A DNA stretch of 64,000 nucleotides from Peronospora farinosa (taxonomy: Eukaryota; Oomycota; Peronosporomycetes; Peronosporales; Peronosporaceae): contig CANTFK010000333.1 in NCBI GenBank assembly GCA_947646735.1, positions 1 to 64,000 on the forward strand. The letters run 5' to 3'. The stretch's first letter is position 1; every line of letters begins with the position of its first letter. The notes below the pieces were generated by a model. The model was not told the origin of the DNA, did not search any database, and was given only the letters and a program-made list of their open reading frames with translations. Shown in pieces: positions 23,463 through 34,496 of the stretch. The translations under genes were made by a program, and so were the position numbers.

Positions 23463-25475
23463 CTACGGCACAGGCGTTGCTTGTGGCATCGTAGTTTGCG
23501 ACACAATCAAGATGGGAGCTTCTTCAGACGTAGAAGACGGCAAAGAAGCATGTTGAGGCTCGTCGCTATTCTCACGCGTTGCTGCCGCCGCTGCTTCCTC
23601 CGCTGCCATCTCAGCGAGCCGTGCCTTCGTAATAAACCGACCATCTTCTCCGCGCTTGCGGTTTTTTGCGATGCTATGCCGCACAGGGTAAGACGGTTTG
23701 TTAGACCAATTCCTGGTCTCGCGCTTCTTCAACCACTTGGCAATCTTCTCCTTTTTTTCCTCCTTTGAGCACGGCGGAGGGTACGACGGCATCGGTGGAG
23801 CGTTAGTCCACTTGCCTCCAGGGCCAGCGCAAAGTTGAGCCTTTCCATATCCATAGCCTGCAGCGTAAAAATTGTAGCCCATTTCAGGCTGCGTGCTGCC
23901 GTAACCGTACCGGTTCATTGCATACTGAGGCTGGTGGTGGTGCTGATTGTAAACGCCACCTGCCATGTACGGGCTCATGGAATATTGGGACTGGTCCCCA
24001 GCGTAGACGATGTTTGCTGGGTATGGTGGACCTTGGTTTATCGCGTATCCTTGCTGCATCACACACATATCCATGCCCAATTGCGGTGGGGCGGCAGGAA
24101 AAACCGCCGGTGGCCTTATGCCCAGCATGTTGTGGGCTGGCGACGATTCATATTCCCGTTTCATGTATGTAGCGCGGTCTCGAAGAGGCAAGTTGATCTG
24201 AGGTGCAGTGCGGTACATGTTGTTGGTCGGTGAAGCATGTGGCTGATGGTACAACTGGGGCATCACAGTCGTAGGCTGGTAGCCATTTGACACGGGCATT
24301 TCAGCACTGTATCCATTGCTAGTAGAGAGGTTGCCACCTGTAGGGACGACTAGACTCCCGGAAGCCGAATAGTGATTCACCGCCACGGGAGAGCTCTGCG
24401 AATAGACTGTCGAGTTCATTGGCGTAGACTGACTAGTCGTCTGGTACCTGTACGTGTTCGCTGGTGGTGTCGCTGCTATAGGTACTGGACTAAATCGATC
24501 CCCTTGGTTGATGTTTTGCGCTAATATTGAGTCCGTCTTAACAGCAGGTACCATGGTGTTGAAGTTTAGCGCAATGTCGTTAACAAAACTTTCCGATAGC
24601 CAGTCGGTAGTGTTACGCTTTGAAAGCGGGTTCTGCATCTCCTTAAGCAGCAGATCCTTTACAGCCTGAAAGTCACCAGTGTTGTTATACTTGTCCAAGG
24701 CCTCCTGCAGCTCTGGCGAGTCACTATTCAGCACCAAATCCTTTAAATGACCACGGTCGTCGTTCGAAATGAGTCCCATATCGCCCAGTGACTTGATTGC
24801 AGCCATCTTTCCGGAAACGCTTCGGTAACGCTTGCTTCCCTTCTTTCCACTGGACATCAAATTTCCAGACGGGGCGTTACCTCCAAGTCCACCACTAAGA
24901 GGTCCTCCCATGTTTCCAGACGGTGCAGCATTGTTTGATTCGCCTGCATTCTGACCATTAGCATAGGAAAAAATACTGGGCTCTGTTGTTCCACAACTGG
25001 AGCTCGGCGTGGACAACGTCATCGGTCTTGCCGACGACACACCAGAAGTTGCAGTAGCAGCGACTTCCGCTGACGCTTGGCGTTCACTCGGCTGCTGGTA
25101 ATCCTCACCTCGAAGACAAACCACAAAGCGGTCATTTTCTCGGACACCAAAGCGCAATGAGCGGGCATTTAGCTGTACAATGCACGTCAGCGTAACCGTT
25201 AGAGCGTCTCAACACAAACAATGAGACAGGTCCCATTTGCAGCAAACAAGACGTACTTCAGCCGCAATTCCTGCGGCCTCTGTGGGAAGCAAAAAGAGCC
25301 GCGCCTTAGGCATCGTCACGCCATCCTCGTACTCGCTCTGCTTACCCACAGCAGCCACCATAGCAGTGATTGCGTCCTTCCACTTAAGAGGCGGCGGGGG
25401 CAGCTGCAGCACCTCGTCGTCAGTTTCGTACTGCATTACACCGTCGTATAGCCGCACAAACACGCGCGTATGCAT
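23463..25475 (-). CDS. CCT-motif protein with N-terminal beta-grasp-like region
   Basis: Two exons on the minus strand, 25475-25257 and 25172-23463, with an 84-nt GT-AG intron; 642 aa. The N-terminal region (VFVRLYDGVMQYETDD, LKWKDAITAMVAAVG, LRFGVRENDRFVVCLRGEDY) spans the splice and may be a PB1- or ubiquitin-like fold. The middle is Ser/Thr/Asn/Gln/Tyr-rich and probably disordered. Near the C-terminus KKEKIAKWLKKRETRNW followed by YPVRHSIAKNRKRGEDGRF fits the CCT motif of CONSTANS-type plant regulators (basic stretch, aromatic, Arg/Ala, then GRF). A nuclear transcription-regulator role is inferred from that motif only. Confidence 0.7.
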
Positions 25476-26995
25476 GACAAAAAGCAGTTATCTTTATACA
25501 AGAGGAGGTGACGAGGTTGGAAGCTCCTCGCAAGTACGGAAATGAGGTAGCGTGTCGAGTTCTGTACAGACGACGCAATTGGATATTTCGGGGGTCTTGA
25601 AAGGTCGCTTCAAATAGCGATCCCACCAGAGGTGGTGCTATCTTTCTGATACGTTCACTTGCAATAATTACAGATAGCAGGTTTTGATGGCGCCAGTGAC
25701 AATTTCTCCCCTACCCTTATATCGTTGCTTCACTATTTTGGGTGATTACATTTAATAATTTGGGTAAAATAGAAACGAAAGCGCCTCTTTCAGACAGATT
25801 TATGCAGGTATAGAATTGGGCGCCCCATTAGAGGCTTCGTAGTGATGGCCGATTCTACTTCTGGCAAAGGAGGTGTTGGCCAGCGTTAAGCTAAGACACA
25901 TGTGGTAATAACGGAGGACAATAGTGACTTTGCCCGAGGACGAGTCCACTTTACGTTGTACCATCCGAACCCGCTGCTACAGTAAGCATCACGAACAAAC
26001 GTCATACAACCTGACGACAAAGTATCTTTCGTCGTGTTGTGCTCTGTGCCCCATCCTAGAGAACGAATCTTGGCTACATTGGTATCAGATTTTCTACATG
26101 CTGCTGGTTGTTGGCAGGTACACTACCTTCTCTTAGGTGCCTTACCGCACCTACCCAATGACTTGCTCGGCAAAATCCACACGGACGTGATATTCTTCTT
26201 CGCACCTAAGTGCTTTCATGGACTGATTATCGAAGCTGCTGTTACAGCTATTCGAGTCTTGTGGCGATGTTGAGCGCGACGTTGTCGTTCCTAGGGGTCA
26301 TGGTCTCTCGTACGTATCAAAGCTTTTATCCCCGCTCACACTGAGTGCGCTGAATGGCCAAGCTTTGTTGCAGAGATACTTGTGTTCTTGAAGAACTACG
26401 ACATCGACGACATGCTATACTGAATAACGACTGCTCGACTTGCACAATCACGAAGACAGTAGCCTTATTTGCTGTTATCATCGCTCCCAGATAACGTCGT
26501 ACATGTCGCTTTACAATTGCGAACGCAATCACTGGGTCTTCTCGCGCAATCCCTTGGTGCGGCTTTGCTGGGTCCCTCTGTCATGCCAACAAAATTGCGA
26601 AACTGATATGCTTGTTGTTGGCACATCAATGTAAAATAAACTTGGTACAGTATGGCTATGGCTCCTATGTGCTATTCGCCATTATATTTGACGAGTATAG
26701 GTATCTTCCAACACTTATGCATTTTGAACGAGAACACCCAAATCGTGGTTTAAGGCGAGCCTTTGATTGTCGTCCAGTACTTGGTCCCGAGAAGGCTGTT
26801 ATTTGCAATTTGAGAATCGCACTCGTGTGTTTTTTGGGTTACACATGTACCACGGAACAGGGAAATACAGATAGGTGCACTTTCTTTTATGGCAGGAAGA
26901 CACTGGGTAAATGAGAGTAAGGATCTGGTAGAATTTTATCCAACCTTATTGAGAGTAGTTGAGTAGCATCCCGTCTTCACTCGAAGCTACAGGAG
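25476..26995. other. Intergenic, no intact gene recognised
   Basis: Several open stretches (25924-26273 plus, 26612-26914 plus) change frame repeatedly and may be a decayed gene, but I recognise no family. No repeat of the families seen elsewhere in the window. Confidence 0.4.
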
Positions 26996-27676
26996 TTACT
27001 TGTAATCGAGTCCACTACAATCATGTTTAAATTGCAATCGATAGTCGGCGTCGATGGTCTCGTACTCGTTGGCAAGGTCAACACCCAGAACCTGACTTTT
27101 TTCGGAATTAACAACTGCATTAATCTCAATCTGACGTTGCAACGAACAGGAAGTTGTCGTAAGTGAGAAAGTAACCTTACTAACTTAAAAAGTTTCTTAC
27201 TAACAAACAATCCATTTAAAATTACATACCTCGACGAATTTATGCGAGCCAGATAGTTGTGCGAGCTGGTATCGGGTCCACCCCGCGTATCCTCGATCAG
27301 CATTGCGTCACGCATGTGAGGCACAAGTTTGTTTTCATTATATCATCATTCAACACCATTTGCCGCTTTAAAATGATCCCGCCACCCATTTAATCTTCAT
27401 ACGCCATTGAATGCTAAAAGCTTTGTAACAAGCCCATGTACCTGCCATGAGAAGACGGCATACATTCGAATCGTGGCCAGCTACTGCACACTTAAGCAGA
27501 GGCGAGTTCGACACGGAGTGAGCGACACCCTTGGCCATCTCTCTCGACAATTTGCCACCCACGATGAACCACATAACATAAATATGCACCCCTACTATTG
27601 CAAAAGATATCTTTATCGAGTCCGAGCAGACCTTATGCAGCGCCTTCTTGTATTCTTCGTCAGCTCCTTTATACAA
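26996..27676 (-). pseudogene. ArgJ-like (glutamate N-acetyltransferase) relic, 3' part only
   Basis: Three pieces in ArgJ order on the minus strand. First, around 27670-27610, [13 protein letters not shown]. Second, around 27560-27440, [20 protein letters not shown] and [11 protein letters not shown], matching the ArgJ core (AKSVxNSPLVKTAxxGxDxNWGRI). Third, after a possible splice, [20 protein letters not shown] then ETIDADYR, matching the C-terminal GCDLxYxYVxINADYRT. The NWGR motif is altered, sequence between pieces is missing, and the N-terminal two thirds, including the catalytic Thr cleavage site, is absent. ArgJ works in arginine biosynthesis. This copy cannot be active. Confidence 0.6.
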
Positions 27677-27829
27677 GTAAATATAGTAACAAATGAGTGG
27701 TGAGTGAGATCTAACGTTGCCCTAAATTGAAATGCACAACACGTTAATCATTTCGTGGCGGACTCTGCTCAAGGGAACGTCGTCTGAAGCAGCGCGACCA
27801 CTTTTCACATATTTATTTAACTGTCGGTC

Positions 27830-29431
27830 ATGCCCATGACGCCAAGGCCGCCGGGCCCCTCTACCTTGTATTACGATACAGCAACGGTGAATATTGTCGT
27901 GCTGGCGTTTCCGTCGCCCAGCGAAGCGAGCGTCTCTAGTCCTGCGACCTCTAGCGACACCATCTCCACATCGGTACAGCAGTGGCTACAAATCAATGGG
28001 GTACAGCGTCTTTTGTCGGCGCTAGTGCTGGCGCCGCTCATCACGGTCTTCCTGTGGTTCTCGCCGGCTTTTGCGACCGCCACGTTTTGCACAATCGTGA
28101 CCAGTATCTGCTCCTATGAGTATGCGTGGCTACAACACCGCATCTACCTACGCTTCATGACCAGGATGAACGCCTGTGAGCCGCATCTGATGCGCAGAGA
28201 TGCCGCAATTGACAACGACACAGCGCGAAACCAGCACAATGACGACAGTCGTGTCTCTGAGATCATCAATCGTAGCATACGAAGCGAGAGCAGCAGCAGC
28301 AGTAGAGTGAACACTATAAGCGGCGACGTTACAGGAGCTATGTTCAGAGGACGAATAACAAGCGGCGAGACCGTCCAGTCGCCGCCATTGACACCCCCGC
28401 TGCCACCAAGAGCGTCTATTATGTTAGAAGGTATGCCTCAAGAGCAACGACCAAGTCTGGAGACTAATGCTGATGATGACTTCATGCATGATGCGAGTTT
28501 CTTAAGCAGTGCTGTGTCCAGAATGGCCGACAAGCACTTTCACCAAAACGAGTGGATTGCTGCATTGGTGCTGTCGGCACTTACTACTGTCGTCACTACG
28601 AGCATTTTCCTGATCTATGTCGAACATATCCCTGAGCTGCATGGGAAGCAGTTGTACAAGCTGCGCTGGTTCTACAGTATTGCCACTGACTTTGTCGCTG
28701 CGCTTTGTGCTTTCTTTACGCCAAACCGGAGGCATGCGCTCATCTGTCTCGTGGAAAAAGCGGTTTTCACCCTGTTGACCATGCAGTCGGCTGCTTGTCC
28801 CATCAGCCGCTTCCGCTGTGAACTTTCTCTAATGCCAGCACAAGTGTTTCTTTCAGGCGCGGTGATTGTCATTTTCTTTCGACTGCAGACGCGTTCCTCA
28901 GGGCCTGCCACGTTTCTGCATATTGCGCTGGATATGCTCGGCTATCTGTATGTCATCGGCACGCTTTCCGTAATCGCCGCTTTTGTGGACGACGAGCGGG
29001 TCGATGCGTACCGTAGGCTGCTAATCGTGCTGCTTTACGTTATATGGGCGTCGGACACAGGGGCATATTTGACGGGGAACTTGCTGGATCGAATGCACTA
29101 CAGCCACTACAATCGTCTGGCACCACACTTGTCCAAAAACAAGGACTACGAAGGAACATTTGGTGCCATTTTATTTGGCGTCGCTGCGATGTTTATCTCC
29201 TCATTTCTGCTTAACGTACCAGGATCTCCGGCTGCACAAGTTGGATTCTCCGTGGTGGCTGTGATAGTGGGGCGACTTGGAGATCTCTTTGAGAGTCTTT
29301 TGAAGCGAGCAGCTGGTGTGAAAGATTCTGGGAAGCTGATTCCTGGTCACGGTGGTGTATTGGATCGCATTGACGCACTCATGTTTGCTTCACTTGTGTT
29401 TGCGCGGTATTATGGTACAGCCGTAACCTGA
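27830..29431 (+). CDS. Phosphatidate cytidylyltransferase (CDP-diacylglycerol synthase)
   Basis: 533 aa, single exon from ATG 27830. It makes CDP-diacylglycerol from CTP and phosphatidic acid for phospholipid synthesis. The C-terminal signature is complete: LLKRAAGVKDSGKLIPGHGG followed by VLDRIDAL, with Lys, Asp, His and the closing D-R-x-D. WASDTGAYLTGNLLDRM and SKNKDYEGTFGAILFG precede it. There are about eight hydrophobic segments, beginning LLSALVLAPLITVFLWF near residue 60. Residues about 100-215 form a polar, Ser-rich insertion not typical of bacterial CdsA. The N-terminus has no clear targeting peptide. Confidence 0.93.
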   Translation: MPMTPRPPGPSTLYYDTATVNIVVLAFPSPSEASVSSPATSSDTISTSVQQWLQINGVQRLLSALVLAPLITVFLWFSPAFATATFCTIVTSICSYEYAWLQHRIYLRFMTRMNACEPHLMRRDAAIDNDTARNQHNDDSRVSEIINRSIRSESSSSSRVNTISGDVTGAMFRGRITSGETVQSPPLTPPLPPRASIMLEGMPQEQRPSLETNADDDFMHDASFLSSAVSRMADKHFHQNEWIAALVLSALTTVVTTSIFLIYVEHIPELHGKQLYKLRWFYSIATDFVAALCAFFTPNRRHALICLVEKAVFTLLTMQSAACPISRFRCELSLMPAQVFLSGAVIVIFFRLQTRSSGPATFLHIALDMLGYLYVIGTLSVIAAFVDDERVDAYRRLLIVLLYVIWASDTGAYLTGNLLDRMHYSHYNRLAPHLSKNKDYEGTFGAILFGVAAMFISSFLLNVPGSPAAQVGFSVVAVIVGRLGDLFESLLKRAAGVKDSGKLIPGHGGVLDRIDALMFASLVFARYYGTAVT

Positions 29432-30485
29432 GGCCAAGCGTAGACTTTTTAAGCAGGGCTTTCGAGAGGCCTGGAACAAACCTTTTTACATATTTAGTTG
29501 AATAAAGCCTTGAATATCGCATGACGCACAAGTATTAGTCCCACTGAAATGGGGATGACCAGATGGAAAGTGTATTACGGTCTTCATGACTCATTTGTTT
29601 ATAAAAACGTTTGCGAAATGCTCTTACCAGAGCAAAATCCGTTAGGATCGTGCTTAACTGTTGGCAATTTCCAGCTCAACCTTTTTTCCCACTATTAAGG
29701 TAAGCACGTGCCCAGTTGCGAGACAAAGTTAAAGTTACGCGTTTTGGGTAGCGAAAACAAACGATGTAGTAAATGGCTGAAGCTGCATACTGTATGACTA
29801 GTGCTTTAGTGCTTACTTGTGTTCAAAATAAACACAACGAATGAGAAGATTATGAACTGGCTGGTGGTTTGGCAGATAATCTTGGGGTGGTGCAGGGACA
29901 TTCGACATTTTTTGATGCTCCTCCAAACACCCTGGGATAAACCCACTCTCGAGTCGCGTAAATCTTGGCCCCACCATGGGGACTCCCCGCTTAAGGACGG
30001 TAGAAGGGGAATCGCTAGGCTTCTCTATCCGTTGTCCCATTTGGCTGTCATTGAGATGTGTGATGCCTAACAGTATACGGTGGGACGACAGGCTACCCTA
30101 AAACATGTAGTGACACTGATAGTCGTCTCCTGTAGTCTTCCGTTCCTCAGCAGAACGACTGATTGTGCGAATTTTGTACACAAGTGCATCTGTCGGGTCA
30201 CTCTTGTTGACTTCGTCTATGCGTCGGCAATAATTCAGTTATCGCTTTCTGCATCGACGTATTAGATCGAAAAAATTTAGTTCAGCTTTATCTATTGCGG
30301 TGTTTACTCTACCTCTGTATCTCGGAGTCCGGCCATTAATTAGCAGCTTCTCATATTAAAAAGCAAGCAGCTAATTAGTTTCCCACCCATTTCGATGGAT
30401 GCGTTTTTTTTATGCTGTATCCAATCGTATTAGCTGAAAACACCAATCCATCCCCTCCACTCCATAATATCATCGCCGTATCAAA
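29432..30485. other. Intergenic, no gene recognised
   Basis: Overlapping open frames on both strands at 29813-30070 match nothing I know. A pair of 8-bp arms (TAATTAGC and GCTAATTA) around 30335-30380 sits upstream of hslU. Confidence 0.45.
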
Positions 30486-31937
30486 ATGATGCTGCGTCGC
30501 TGTGCAAGTCTGCGTCATTTTAGTGCTATTTCTACTGACCGTCCATTAGTACTTGTCGGTACAACTCCTCGCTCAGATGTTGATCTCATCCCAGAAGCCG
30601 TTGTGCGGGCTCTCGACAAATATATAGTAGGTCAGCAGGATGCCAAGAAGGCGGTAGCTGTGGCGCTGCGTACTCGATGGCGCCGTCGACAGCTGAAAAA
30701 CGATGCATTACGAAGCGAGATCTTTCCCATGAATATCCTCATGAGTGGTCCAACAGGTTCTGGTAAGACGGAGATCGCGCGGCGTCTGGCCAAGATCTCT
30801 GGCTCGCCGTTCCTCAAGGTGGAGGCCACCAAATTTACTGAAGTAGGTATCTACGGCGCCAACGCGGACTCCATGATCAAAGATCTCGTGGATGTCGCTG
30901 TCAACATGGAGAGAGCTGATGCACAGAAGACCCACGCTGCAGCAGCTCGTGAACGCGCTATTGATCGGCTTGTAGGTCTGCTGGACCACAAGAAACTCAG
31001 TGACATTTCGCGGGCGGAACTCCATGAGGAAATTTCTACAGGCAAAGCAGATAACCGCAAAGTGCGCATGCTACTCAAACCACTTCCAAGTAAGATGCGC
31101 CCGACATCGGCGAACGCGGAGATGATGATGGAGATGCCTCCCCAGCTGGAGAACATGATGAAGCATCTCGACACACTCATGGCGTCGAATTTTAGTGGGG
31201 TTAGTGCCAAGAGCGAAGACAAGACACAGAGCATTACGGTAAAGGAAGCTTTGCCTCGTCTCGAGGCTGAGGAGGCGGACGCTATTATCAATGACGACGA
31301 AGTGGTCAAAAGGGCATTGGAGAATGTGCAACACAACGGTATTTTGTTTCTCGATGAAATCGACAAGCTTGCCGGTGCTGGCGACCATGCTCGTGCAGGA
31401 GGAAATGGCGGCAGTTATCGCAAGGGCGAAGGTGTACAGAAGGAGCTGTTGGCTCTGACCGAAGGCTGCGCTGTCAATACTCGCTATGGACTCGTCCACA
31501 CGGACCACATCCTGTTCATTGCAAGTGGTGCCTTCCACCGCTCCAAGCCGTCAGATTTAATGCCTGAGTTGCAAGGTCGTTTGCCTATTCGTGTAGCTCT
31601 TTCGCCGTTAGGTGCTGTCGAGTTTGAAAAGATCCTGAGGGACACGGATCATAACTTGCTGGAGCAAACGAGTGCCTTGATGGAGACGGAGGGTGTGAAG
31701 CTCTCTTTTACAGATGACGCCATCAGTGAGATAGCGACTATTGCAGAGCAAGTAAATGCGCAGACTGACAACATCGGTGCTCGTCGCTTGACGACTATCA
31801 TCAGCAAGATTACAGAAGAAGTTTCCTTTCACGCTCCTTCGATGAATGGCGTGACTTTCGAAGTCGACAAGAAGTACGTCCAACAGCGTCTTTCTAACGT
31901 GCTCGAGCGCACGGATCTTTCCAAGTTTATTCTATAG
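30486..31937 (+). CDS. hslU: HslU, ATPase subunit of the mitochondrial HslVU protease
   Basis: 483 aa, single exon. An AAA+ unfoldase that partners the HslV peptidase. The N-terminus MMLRRCASLRHFSAIS is basic and hydroxylated, fitting a mitochondrial presequence. Next are VVRALDKYIVGQQDAKKAVA (HslU box), Walker A GPTGSGKTEIARRL, KVEATKFTEVGIYGANADSM, the intermediate domain (about residues 130-260), Walker B GILFLDEIDKLAG, the sensor region ELQGRLPIRV, and IGARRLTTIISKITEEVSF near the C-terminus. Length and motif order match bacterial HslU. HslV is not in this window. Retention of HslVU is known for several protist mitochondria. Confidence 0.95.
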   Translation: MMLRRCASLRHFSAISTDRPLVLVGTTPRSDVDLIPEAVVRALDKYIVGQQDAKKAVAVALRTRWRRRQLKNDALRSEIFPMNILMSGPTGSGKTEIARRLAKISGSPFLKVEATKFTEVGIYGANADSMIKDLVDVAVNMERADAQKTHAAAARERAIDRLVGLLDHKKLSDISRAELHEEISTGKADNRKVRMLLKPLPSKMRPTSANAEMMMEMPPQLENMMKHLDTLMASNFSGVSAKSEDKTQSITVKEALPRLEAEEADAIINDDEVVKRALENVQHNGILFLDEIDKLAGAGDHARAGGNGGSYRKGEGVQKELLALTEGCAVNTRYGLVHTDHILFIASGAFHRSKPSDLMPELQGRLPIRVALSPLGAVEFEKILRDTDHNLLEQTSALMETEGVKLSFTDDAISEIATIAEQVNAQTDNIGARRLTTIISKITEEVSFHAPSMNGVTFEVDKKYVQQRLSNVLERTDLSKFIL

Positions 31938-32115
31938 GCTTGCATTTACGACAATGAGACGGCTTGTCCTGTAGTCATAGATACAGATTCAAGTGTTGTT
32001 TGTTGCAGTGCAAGTCGAAAGTACCATCTCTTCACATGTTAGTGTCTATCTCAAGCACATAGATAAGCACCTTTCTATAGCCTTCTCAGCTAGTCTGTAT
32101 TTGCCGTAGACAAAT
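31938..32115. other. Short convergent spacer
   Basis: 178-bp gap between the stop codons of hslU and the minus-strand gene; nothing else seen. Confidence 0.6.
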
Positions 32116-32404
32116 TTAAGATTCCGCATGAAAGCCGGTCATGACTTGAGCAAATTTGGTGTTCAAAGCTGCCGTGTAATCGGTGATACGTTTGAGCCTG
32201 TACAAGTCGTCGACAATTGTGAGGTACAATTGACAAGATACTAACCTGGCACTTGCCGTCTAACAGGTCCACGTCTTTAAGTGCATCCAGGGCTGCCAAT
32301 ATGCTGTCATCGACAGTGTAGACCTCGCCAGACACTTTGTCGACGTCCCTTGTTGGCGCTTGTGGGTAGAAGGCCTGGTCATCCAGTACCATATTGAACT
32401 CCAT
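32116..32404 (-). CDS. Small conserved-looking protein, unknown
   Basis: Two exons on the minus strand, 32404-32253 and 32197-32116, with a 55-nt GT-AG intron; 77 aa. The splice joins ALDALKDVDLLDGK to LKRITDYTAALNTKFAQVM, making a continuous amphipathic helix, which supports it. Start chosen at the first ATG (MEFNMVLDD). It could be a small subunit of a helical-bundle complex, but I do not recognise it. It is divergent from the CW-domain gene, with 157 bp between the two start codons, so the pair probably shares a promoter region. Confidence 0.6.
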
Positions 32405-32561
32405 GTTCGTCGTACGAGCAGCGCATACAGATGTAGCCACTCTATAACCGGCTGCAGGTACGGCGCAGGCTAGTCCGTGTCCAAAATATTTTCATTGTTT
32501 TAATCACGTTTTGGACCGGACAATTTGCAAGATCTGTGCCAGTCTAAAACAGGAAGCTACG
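32405..32561. promoter_or_regulatory. Probable shared divergent promoter region
   Basis: 157 bp separates the ATGs of two divergently transcribed genes. No clear TATA box or initiator was identified, so this is inferred from layout only. Confidence 0.35.
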
Positions 32562-34496
32562 ATGGACTTGCGTGCTACGCTGAACGCAATTGACGACAAC
32601 GACGACAACGACTACAATGAAGGTGCGTGCCTTATCCATGATGTAGGAGCACTTCGTTTTCTTTGAGTATGTTGATGAGCTCTACGGTTGATTTACTTGA
32701 GTTATTACCTACTTCCTTGCAGAGCCGCCAGTGCCCATCCAGACTGAGAGCGTAGATGTGTATCTGCTGAGACCGGAGGAACCGCGCGAGATCGAGACCA
32801 AGGATTTTACCATCATGAAGCCCACTAACAACAAAATGCATCGTCTTATTCGTTTCTATCCTCGTTGCCAAATCTCGTACCGAGCAACGTTGCCGGCTGA
32901 AGAAAAAACGGCGGTGTCTCCATGGGGTAACGTCACGTCTACGATACTGCCAGAGCGTCCACCACGCCACAACAGTGGCTTCAGCAACCCTAGTCGCAAT
33001 GCTGAGATTTTTCGACTAAAGAGTGACCTTCTCCAGGATTATTTTGCCTCAATGCAGGATGATGACCGAGAAGCTGCCATGTTTGACGCGCTCATTGGTC
33101 GGAGCGCTCGCCCTGCTCAGCAGCCAAATTGGGTGTCTCATGCTAATTATACTGGCCAGTTGCAGGATGAAAACGTGGCTCTTGCACCTTTACGTGGACG
33201 ACGGCCGCTCCCGAAGTATAAGCCTGTGACAGTGGGAGGGAAAGACTTCATTCCGTTGACATGTATTAAATCGGAAAGCCTCACCCTCGACGAGCGTGTG
33301 AAGTATGTATCGTCACTTTGGCCAGGCTTAGCGCCTGTTGATGATGATGAGGATATTATGGATTATTACGGAATTGAGGTGCAGATCATCTCAGAGGAAG
33401 AGAAAGAGAGAGAGTTAGCTGCGGAGACAGAGATGGAAGAGAGTAGCGACATGCGTAAGGAAGGTGAAATGCCCCTGGTAGCACCAACTTCAGTCGCGAG
33501 AATGCTGCTAATCGATGCAGATACAGAGACCAAATCGGAATGTGACGACTGCAGTTCCGAGACAACTGCACCATCATCTCCTGAGATATCGGTAAAAGCA
33601 CGAAGTGCAGCACTACGGAAATTGAAAGAGGCGGCAGCAGAAGATGACGATGAGATTAAGCCGAATCCTATCGCAACAAAGCAGGATGACTGGGTGCAGT
33701 GCGACAAGTGTCAAAAGTGGCGCCGACTACCCAGTAAGTAGTCATGACTTAACGATGAGCATCGACCGATTACTCATTGTACTTTGATTTTTTATGCGCA
33801 GATCAAGTAAACGTGTTGGAGCTGCCAGCTGTCTGGTACTGCAACATGAACCGGTGGGACAAGCGGCACAATGTGAGTTGTGATCTTTTGTTGAAACAGT
33901 AATATCGATGCAAGCTGACATTTCTGGCTGCCATCCTCTAGAAATGCTCGGCAGAAGAAGAAAAGCTTGTATTGCTCATGAAAGGAACCGATTTGGCGGA
34001 ATACCGCCAGCGCAAGTTTGTACAAGACTTCATTCAGCGCTGCAAGCGTCTGGATCAATTGACGCACCATTACAAGTACACAAACTCCCACGACGATGAC
34101 GGAGAACGTAAATTCGTGCAATGTACGGAATGCCTGAAGTTTCGTCCACTTATTGGTGGTATGGACCCAAACAAAGTAGCTGAACCTTTCGTTTGCTGGA
34201 TGAACTGGGATGAGCTCTTGGCGAGTTGCTCAGCACCCGAAGGACCGCTATATCCTCGGATGAAGCCAGGGCGGTATAACTCAGCAGCGCGAGGTGGCAG
34301 CAGTATTTCGTACATCTCATCGGACGTTGTTGGGGACGACATCAAGGAAAAGAGGGGAATATACACAGCCAGCGACCCCCGTGATCGCAACAAACAAGGT
34401 AGAAAAAAACGCCAAATCATATTCGGGAGTATTGAAAGAGGTGCGAGTGCCGGCAAAGCAGGAACGAAGAAGACAAAACGAAGAACTCCAGCATGA
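32562..34496 (+). CDS. Protein with two CW-type zinc fingers
   Basis: Four exons, 32562-32622, 32723-33733, 33802-33872, 33942-34496; introns of 100, 68 and 69 nt, all GT-AG and in phase; 565 aa. The first CW domain is split by two introns: WVQCDKCQKWRRLP, then LPAVWYCNMNRW, then a final Cys in KCSAEEE. A second, more diverged CW unit follows: KFVQCTECLKFRPLIGG, PFVCWMNWDELLASC, APE. CW domains read methylated histone H3K4 in other eukaryotes, so a chromatin role is likely. The N-terminal 300 residues are acidic in part and unassigned. The C-terminus is basic (KTKRRTPA). Confidence 0.82.

Noticed and set aside
29813..30070. Overlapping open frames on both strands
   Set aside because: Neither shows a recognisable domain and each would be short; coding strand cannot be decided.
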